Below, piece after piece: positions 59,201 to 64,000 of a stretch of 64,000 nt of DNA. Numbering within the stretch: the first letter of the stretch is position 1; every line of letters begins with the position of its first letter. Position numbers and translations under genes: made by a program. This DNA is from Gemmataceae bacterium. Lineage in GTDB: Bacteria; Planctomycetota; Planctomycetia; Gemmatales; Gemmataceae. The notes beneath the pieces were generated by a model that searched no databases, was not told the origin of the DNA, and was given only the letters and a program-made list of their open reading frames with translations. The stretch lies in contig JALHPZ010000028.1 in assembly GCA_022842245.1 (NCBI GenBank), positions 30,712 to 94,711 of the forward strand, written 5' to 3'.

Positions 59201-59257
59201 GGTTTTCCGGCCTGAAAGGCCGGCTCTGTCAGCCCAGGCCTTTCAGGCCGGAAAACC
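59201..59257. repeat. Perfect 21-bp inverted repeat between genes
   Basis: The arms 59201-59221 and 59237-59257 are perfect complements (core GGCCTGAAAGGCC) around a 15-nt centre that can itself pair (GGCT with AGCC). It lies between the NagB fusion gene and the secreted protein gene. No T-run follows on either side, so it looks like a REP-type intergenic palindrome and not a terminator. Confidence 0.75.
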
Positions 59258-59360
59258 ACGATGAATTCCTTAAGGCATTCTCACTCGCAGCGGGGATAGG
59301 CATTCGGCCGAATTCACGGTCGAATGGTCCAATAGGATCTCGACGCGGAATCCGTTCCAC

Positions 59361-61232
59361 TCACTCCACCCACTTCACGAACGCTTCCATCGCGTAGTAC
59401 TCGGGCAGTCCCAAATCGTCGAAGGTCTGGGCGGTGCGCAGGTTGCGGTCCTCGGCGCGCTGCCAGAACTCGCGGCGGTCGGTGCCGCCGGGGAACATCG
59501 CCTGATCCTTCTGCGATTGGTGCCGGAAGATCGCCTGCTTCTTGCGCTCCAGCACCTCGGGCGAGAGCGGGACGGCCATCTCGATCTCGTGCGGCTCCCA
59601 CTCCTCCCACGCGCCCTTGTAGAGCCACACGTCGAACATCTGGTCGTTCTTGCGGACGCGGCGGACGGCCTCGTAGATCGCCTCGGCGCAAGTGCGGTGC
59701 GTGCCGTGCGGATCGGACAATTCGCCGGCGACGTAGATCTGGTCCGGCTTCAGCCGCGTGAAGAGTTCGACGATGTCGTCGATGTCGCCGGGCTGGATCG
59801 GGTTCTTGTTGATGGTGCCGGTGCGGTAGAAGCGGAGGTTCATGAATTCGAGCTGCGTCGGCGGGATGCCGCAGGCGAGCGCGGCGGCGCGGGCTTCGGT
59901 GGCGCGGATCATCCCCTTGATCGCGAGCAGGTCCGGCGAGTCGGGCTGGCCCGGCTTCTTCTCGTCGAGGAAGCGGTTCACGCGCTCCTTGACCGTGCCG
60001 GCGCTTGATTTCTCCGCGCCGTCGCCGAACGCCGTCACGAATTCGTCCACGAAGTCGACGAAGCGCCGGGCATCGTGGTCGAAGACGGCGATGTTGCCGC
60101 TGGTCATGTAGGCAATGTGGACGGCGTGCCCCTGCTCGACGAGCCGGATGATCGTGCCGCCCATGCTGATGACGTCGTCGTCGGGGTGCGGGCTGAAGAC
60201 GAGGATCGTCTTCTTTTCGGTACCGGCGGGGTAGTGCTGGATGGTGGCGAGGCGGTCGTGGAAGACCTGTTCGCCGATCTTGGCGGCCGGGCCTTTTTCG
60301 CGGAGCAGTTCGTACAGGTGGTGGTCGCGGAAGTCCTGATCGTTGAGCTTCTGAAGCCCTTTCTTGACGCTCAGCGAGAGGCCGACGACGGCGCGGCGGA
60401 CCGTTTCGGGCGTCCAGTCGCACGGTCCGACTTCCCAGGGGTGCTTGATCGCGGTCAACTCGGCAGCGGCGGCGGAATCGAGGACGAAGGTGGCGTTCGC
60501 GTGGTCCTGGAGGAAGCTGGCGGTGATCGCTTCGGTCGGCGGCTGCTCGAGCGCCTGGTAGGTGATGCCGGCTTTATGTTCGCCGAACGCCATGAGGAAG
60601 ATGCGGCGGGCATCGAGAATGCTGGCGACGCCCATGGTGATGGCCTGCGCCGGTACGTTCTCCTCGCCGAAGAACCCGCCGGCGGCGTCGCGGCGCGTGA
60701 TGCTGTCGAGCGTGACGCTGCGGGTGCGGCTGTTGTGCGGGCTGCCCGGTTCGTTGAAGCCGATGTGCCCGGTGCGGCCGATGCCGAGGATCTGGATGTC
60801 GATGCCCCCGGCGGCCTTGATCTTCTGCTCGTACTCGGCGCAGAACCCTTCGATCTCCTCCGGCTTGAGCGTGCCGTCGGGGATGTGAATGTTCTCCCAC
60901 TTGATGTTCACGTGGTTGAAGAACGTCTCGTGCATCCAGCGGAAGTAGCTGTGCGGGTCTTCCTTCGGGATCGGGTAGTATTCGTCGAGGTTGAAGGTGA
61001 CGACTTTGGAGAAGTCGAGTTTCTCCTCTTTGTGCAATCGGATGAGTTCGCGGTAGAGGCCGACGGGGGTGGAGCCGGTGGCGAGGCCGAGGACGGTGGG
61101 CTTGCCGGCGGCGTTGCGGGAGCGGATGAGCTTGTCGATTTCGCGGGCGACGAAGTTCGAGGCCGCCACGCTGGTGGGGAAGGCGATGGTGGGAACGCGA
61201 GTGTGCGGCAGGTGGTGGACCGTGGAAGCCAT
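59361..61232 (-). CDS. nagB: Glucosamine-6-phosphate deaminase fused to a PIG-L (LmbE-like) deacetylase domain
   Basis: A 623-residue fusion. The first ~260 residues are NagB, which turns glucosamine-6-phosphate into fructose-6-phosphate and ammonia: LGLATGSTPVGLY, VVTFNLDEYYP, LGIGRTGHIGFNEPG (catalytic Asp/His/Glu set) and FGEHKAG. The second part (about 370-620) is a PIG-L/LmbE metal-dependent deacetylase: VFSPHPDDDVISMGGT with HPDD, and SDPHGTHRTCAEAI. Together they could deacetylate and deaminate amino sugars in succession. The ATG at 61232 gives MASTVHHLPH; the frame is open to 61529 but that stretch lacks family similarity. Similar fusions are known in Bacteroidetes and planctomycetes as far as I recall. 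Confidence 0.92.
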   Translation of the reverse strand: MASTVHHLPHTRVPTIAFPTSVAASNFVAREIDKLIRSRNAAGKPTVLGLATGSTPVGLYRELIRLHKEEKLDFSKVVTFNLDEYYPIPKEDPHSYFRWMHETFFNHVNIKWENIHIPDGTLKPEEIEGFCAEYEQKIKAAGGIDIQILGIGRTGHIGFNEPGSPHNSRTRSVTLDSITRRDAAGGFFGEENVPAQAITMGVASILDARRIFLMAFGEHKAGITYQALEQPPTEAITASFLQDHANATFVLDSAAAAELTAIKHPWEVGPCDWTPETVRRAVVGLSLSVKKGLQKLNDQDFRDHHLYELLREKGPAAKIGEQVFHDRLATIQHYPAGTEKKTILVFSPHPDDDVISMGGTIIRLVEQGHAVHIAYMTSGNIAVFDHDARRFVDFVDEFVTAFGDGAEKSSAGTVKERVNRFLDEKKPGQPDSPDLLAIKGMIRATEARAAALACGIPPTQLEFMNLRFYRTGTINKNPIQPGDIDDIVELFTRLKPDQIYVAGELSDPHGTHRTCAEAIYEAVRRVRKNDQMFDVWLYKGAWEEWEPHEIEMAVPLSPEVLERKKQAIFRHQSQKDQAMFPGGTDRREFWQRAEDRNLRTAQTFDDLGLPEYYAMEAFVKWVE

Positions 61233-61300
61233 GTGGCGTGCGTCTCCGGTGCGCGGGAGGGGTGTTGTAGGGCGCGGCCGGGCTACGGCACGATGGCGGT

Positions 61301-61732
61301 CTAGTCGACCGCGGGGGCGAAGCGCGCGATGTGGGCGGGATTCCCGGTGGCCACAATTGCAGCCGAGTCGTTGAGCGCAAGACATTGGGCGCACAGGATC
61401 ATATCCGCATCGAGGGCCGGATCGGGCGCGGTTGGTCGCCCCGCGGAGCGGGCCTGCGCCCAAAGGTCGGCGGCGAGACGCATCGCGTTCGTCGTCAATG
61501 GGAGATATTCCAAGGCAGAACCCAGCCAATCGAGATTCTTCAACCCCATCGGGCTGATGTGCCGTATTAATTCGCGTCGCACTTCGTAATCGGCGATTTC
61601 CGGTACTACGACGCGCCAGTGAGCCCTCAACAGGTCGGCGACCCAGTTGCGAATGGCGGCCGTCTTCGCCGTATAATTCGGATTGGCGAGTTGACCCAGC
61701 GGACCGGTATCAAGGAGGACGACCCGACTCAC
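61301..61732 (-). CDS. PIN-domain ribonuclease toxin
   Basis: A 143-residue PIN-domain protein, probably the toxin of a type II toxin-antitoxin pair that cleaves RNA. Acidic metal-binding residues are Asp8 in VVLLDTGPLGQL, Glu in IADYEVRREL, and Asp in PALDADMILCAQCL, closing with IVATGNPAHIARF. GTG at 61732 overlaps the stop of the upstream gene (GTGA), so toxin translation depends on that of the antitoxin. The frame is open further upstream, but that sequence belongs to the antitoxin gene. Confidence 0.85.
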   Translation of the reverse strand: MSRVVLLDTGPLGQLANPNYTAKTAAIRNWVADLLRAHWRVVVPEIADYEVRRELIRHISPMGLKNLDWLGSALEYLPLTTNAMRLAADLWAQARSAGRPTAPDPALDADMILCAQCLALNDSAAIVATGNPAHIARFAPAVD

Positions 61733-62040
61733 GATCCAGTCCCCTCGTCGGTTTCGGGGAAGAGCGGACGAGTCGAACCCTCGAGTCGTCGATTGGTTTC
61801 GAGGGCATCGACGAGGTCGTAGCCGTCGGGTTCCAGCAACCGCGAGCCTGCTTCGGCCGCAGTTCGCCACTCATCGAAGGTCTTCGCCGATTCAATACGC
61901 CGCAGCGCTTCGAGCATTCGGGGATCGGGTCCGTTCACCGACACGCTCACCACCGCGCGCGTCGGTTCGGCGACGGCCAGCGGCGTCAGCAACCGCACGG
62001 TACCATCGGGTTCGATCATCGCTTCGGCCGTTCGCGTCAT
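61729..62040 (-). CDS. Probable antitoxin of the PIN toxin
   Basis: A 103-residue protein that starts MTRTAEAMIEPDGTVRLLTPLAVAEPTRAVVSV, resembling the short beta-strand domain of DUF104/AF2212-like antitoxins. The C-terminal half (RRIESAKTFDEWRTAAEAGSRLLEPDGYDLVDALETNRRLEG) is helical and probably wraps the toxin. The GTGA overlap with the PIN gene and strong SD (GAGGAGG) upstream fit an antitoxin made in excess. The start at 62040 is well supported; ATG at 62019 is possible. The exact antitoxin family is uncertain. Confidence 0.75.
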   Translation of the reverse strand: MTRTAEAMIEPDGTVRLLTPLAVAEPTRAVVSVSVNGPDPRMLEALRRIESAKTFDEWRTAAEAGSRLLEPDGYDLVDALETNRRLEGSTRPLFPETDEGTGS

Positions 62041-62193
62041 GTCGTCCTCCTCTCACCGTCATGGTATCCGACGGCGGGGGCCGTTTCGCGTCCATTTTCT
62101 TCGCGCTCCCTTGCCTGCGCCTAGCACGAGGTCCGACAATACCCGAATGGAATTCGGCGACGGCGCGGTGCCGTCGGGAAGAGGTGGCGGTTC

Positions 62194-62844
62194 ATGCGAT
62201 TGGTGCTCGTCGGCGCGCCGGGCAGCGGCAAGGGAACGCAGGCCGAACTGCTCGTGCGACGGCACGGGTTGAAGGCCATCGGCACCGGGGATATCTTGCG
62301 CGCCGCCATCCGCGATAATACGCCCGTCGGGCGGCAGGCCGAGCCGATCCTCCGGCAGGGGCGCCTCGTGCCCGACCGCATCGTGAACGATCTGATCGCC
62401 GAAGTTTTCCGGGATCCCGACCAACCCGCCGCGTTCGTGCTCGATGGTTATCCGCGCACGTATGCTCAGGCGATTGCGTTCGACGCGCTTCTGAACCTGC
62501 AGTTCATCAAACTGGACGCCGTCGTTCACCTCGCGGTCAAGGACGACGAAGTCGTCCGGCGCATCGGCAGCCGACGGTGCTGCGGTGGCCCGAATTGCGG
62601 AGTTTGCTACAACCTGCTGGCACGGCCGCCGAAAACCGACGGCATCTGCGATCGCTGCGGGCACCCGCTGATCATTCGCGACGACGACCGCGAAGAGACC
62701 GTCCGCCGCCGTCTTGTCGAATTTCATGCCAATACCGACCAACTGATCGAACACTACCGACTGCGCGGTTTGCTCCGCGAAATCTCGGCCCTCGATCCGG
62801 TCGAAACCATCCACGCCAACATTCTCAAGGCCGTAAACCCCTGA
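62194..62844 (+). CDS. adk: Adenylate kinase, zinc-LID type
   Basis: A 216-residue enzyme interconverting AMP + ATP and two ADP. The P-loop is GAPGSGKGTQ (residues 7-16), followed by GTGDILRAAI and LDGYPRT. The LID carries cysteine pairs (Cys-Cys, CGVC, CDRC) that bind structural zinc, seen in Gram-positive and some planctomycete enzymes. It heads the adk-map pair, 20 nt before map, and accB follows 74 nt later. The start is the ATG after GAGG. Confidence 0.96.
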   Translation: MRLVLVGAPGSGKGTQAELLVRRHGLKAIGTGDILRAAIRDNTPVGRQAEPILRQGRLVPDRIVNDLIAEVFRDPDQPAAFVLDGYPRTYAQAIAFDALLNLQFIKLDAVVHLAVKDDEVVRRIGSRRCCGGPNCGVCYNLLARPPKTDGICDRCGHPLIIRDDDREETVRRRLVEFHANTDQLIEHYRLRGLLREISALDPVETIHANILKAVNP

Positions 62845-62863
62845 CCTTCCCCGGAATGGAACC

Positions 62864-63745
62864 ATGTGGCACGTCGCTCGTGCCCTCCTGAACATGTTGC
62901 AACCCTCCAACTACCGCCCGACGGAATTGAAGTCCGTTCGCGAACTCGGCCTGATGCGCGAATCCGGCATCCTCGTGGCCCGCGCGCTCAAAATCTGTCG
63001 CGACCTCGCCAAACCTGGCACGCGCACCATCGAAATCGATCGCGCGGTCGAGGCCTTCTACGCCTCGCACCAAGCCACGCCGCTGTTCAAGGGCTACCCC
63101 GGCCGCGTTCCCTTCCCCGCCAGCACCTGCCTCTCCGTCAACGAACAGGTCGTTCACGGCATCCCCGGCGACCGCGTCCTCAAGGATGGCGACCTTCTCA
63201 AGGTGGACACCGCCTGCAAATTCAACGGCTGGTGCGCCGACCGCGCCATTACCATCCCCGTCGGCACGGTCCGTCCCGAACGCCTCCGTCTGGTCAAGGT
63301 GGCCGAAGAAACTCTGCAAATCGTCATCGACGAACTCCCCCGCCGCAAATGGTGGAGTGAGATCGCCAGCCTCATGCAGAAACATGTGGAATCGTCCGGA
63401 TTCAGTGTCGTGACGCAGTACGTCGGCCACGGCATCGGCCGCTCGATGCACGAAAACCCCCAGGTCCCCAACTTCGTCAACCGCGAAACCCGCAAGAACG
63501 ACTTCAAACTCGTCCCGGGCCTCGTTCTCGCCGTCGAACCGATGGTCAACATGGGCCGCGAGGAAGTCAAAACGCTGCACGACCACTGGACGGTGGTGAC
63601 GAAGGACGGCATGCCGAGCGTCCACGTCGAGCACACGCTCGCCATCGGGCCGGACGGCAAAGTCGTGGTCGTCACGTCCGACGACGGCGCCTTCGACGGC
63701 TGGACCTCGCCGGTCGCCGCCCCGATGCCAACGCCTGCGGCCTGA
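62864..63745 (+). CDS. map: Methionine aminopeptidase, type I
   Basis: A 293-residue enzyme that removes N-terminal methionine. The conserved metal-binding residues are visible: LKVDTACKFNGWCADRAITI (two Asp), VGHGIGRSMHENP (His), VLAVEPMV (Glu) and HVEHTLAI (Glu). HGIPGDR and FPASTCLSVNEQVVHG give the first substrate-binding His. Longer than the typical ~250 residues by a short N-terminal extension and a Pro/Ala tail; ATG at 62894 is an alternative start. It follows adk as in many bacterial ribosomal-protein operons, which are not in this window. Confidence 0.95.
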   Translation: MWHVARALLNMLQPSNYRPTELKSVRELGLMRESGILVARALKICRDLAKPGTRTIEIDRAVEAFYASHQATPLFKGYPGRVPFPASTCLSVNEQVVHGIPGDRVLKDGDLLKVDTACKFNGWCADRAITIPVGTVRPERLRLVKVAEETLQIVIDELPRRKWWSEIASLMQKHVESSGFSVVTQYVGHGIGRSMHENPQVPNFVNRETRKNDFKLVPGLVLAVEPMVNMGREEVKTLHDHWTVVTKDGMPSVHVEHTLAIGPDGKVVVVTSDDGAFDGWTSPVAAPMPTPAA

Positions 63746-63818
63746 GTCGCGAGAATCGCCGGTCTCGGCGTCCGTTCATATCCTGAAGCGAAATCATCCG
63801 TTGCGGAGGAAGCCGACC

Positions 63819-64000
63819 GTGGGGTCCGACAGCAAAGCCGGGTCGAATCGTCCCTTCGACACAAAGACGGTCGAATTCCTCGTCAAGCTCATGGCCGAGC
63901 AGGACCTGAGCGAAATCGACCTGCACGAAGGCGAGCACCGCATCCGCCTGCGCCGCGGCGGCCGCGTCGTTGCGACCGCGCCGGTGGCCGCCGCCGCGCC
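63819..64000 (+). CDS. accB: Biotin carboxyl carrier protein of acetyl-CoA carboxylase (5' end only)
   Basis: The first 60 codons of a gene running out of the window. GTG at 63819 has GGAGG 8-9 nt upstream, giving MGSDSKAGSNRPFDTKTVEF then LVKLMAEQDLSEIDLHEGEHRIRLRRGG. This is the characteristic N-terminus of AccB, with the DLSEIDLHEGEHRIRLRR signature and the following Ala/Pro linker. The biotinylated lysine domain lies beyond position 64000. Acts in fatty-acid synthesis as a subunit of acetyl-CoA carboxylase. Confidence 0.9.
   Translation, partial: MGSDSKAGSNRPFDTKTVEFLVKLMAEQDLSEIDLHEGEHRIRLRRGGRVVATAPVAAAA

Noticed and set aside
59201..59257. Terminator for the NagB fusion gene
   Set aside because: It is over 100 nt past that gene's stop and lacks a T-run; an intergenic palindrome is a better description.

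Overview
The window is GC-rich chromosomal DNA from a planctomycete, most likely a Gemmataceae relative. The evidence is the family content: two sulfatases, a DUF1080 3-keto-disaccharide hydrolase, planctomycete-type haem domains with DUF6797, three Ser/Thr kinases, DUF4058, a tricorn protease, and a giant secreted protein with an N-terminal LE..E.RLAPA-type motif. No rRNA, tRNA, CRISPR array, prophage or insertion sequence was recognised. This placement is inferred from gene content, not from a marker-gene comparison.

Layout. 1-2.3 kb: 5' part of an oligoendopeptidase F gene and a family 2 glycosyltransferase (both minus). 2.6-14 kb: one 3780-residue surface/secreted protein with P-domains, BNR-like propellers, nine tandem ~101-residue repeats and FG-GAP repeats, closed by a hairpin terminator. 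14-22.4 kb: a PQQ-like propeller protein, a 1981-residue secreted fusion (S9 dipeptidyl peptidase + HExxH metallopeptidase + two c-type haem domains + DUF6797 + propeller) and a DUF1080 protein. 22.8-28.7 kb: a membrane-anchored kinase, an AmmeMemoRadiSam protein B, and two divergent sulfatases. 28.7-33 kb: two translationally coupled glycosyltransferases and a DacZ-like diadenylate cyclase. 33-42.2 kb: an unrecognised Cys/His protein, a Gfo/Idh/MocA oxidoreductase, a HEAT/TPR protein, tricorn protease, a YCII protein and small membrane protein, a coupled folate pair (5-formyl-THF cyclo-ligase and PurU), and a small gene followed by a frameshifted HNH nuclease. 42.2-52.2 kb: PutA carrying an in-frame repeat insertion, two more kinases, a DUF3754 membrane protein and LepA. 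52.2-56 kb: DUF4058, a selenoprotein pair (SelW-like and SelD, each read through an in-frame TGA), a Clp_N protein, and a ParB-like/tyrosine phosphatase pair. 56-64 kb: a large secreted protein, a NagB/PIG-L fusion, a PIN toxin-antitoxin pair, then adk, map and the start of accB.

Main observations. The selW-selD operon at 53015-54345 is the clearest. Both genes carry an in-frame TGA exactly at the family's redox/catalytic position, each followed by a SECIS-like hairpin, so ordinary gene calling would truncate both. Second, two copies of a ~190-nt palindromic intergenic element have 33-bp arms that differ between copies by a compensated base pair. Third, a different repeat has been inserted in frame between the two enzyme domains of PutA. 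Fourth, the 1981-residue protease-cytochrome fusion is an unusual architecture.

Many neighbouring genes are convergent with almost no spacing, and several starts are GTG supported by a good Shine-Dalgarno sequence. Such starts are chosen below where the evidence favours them.
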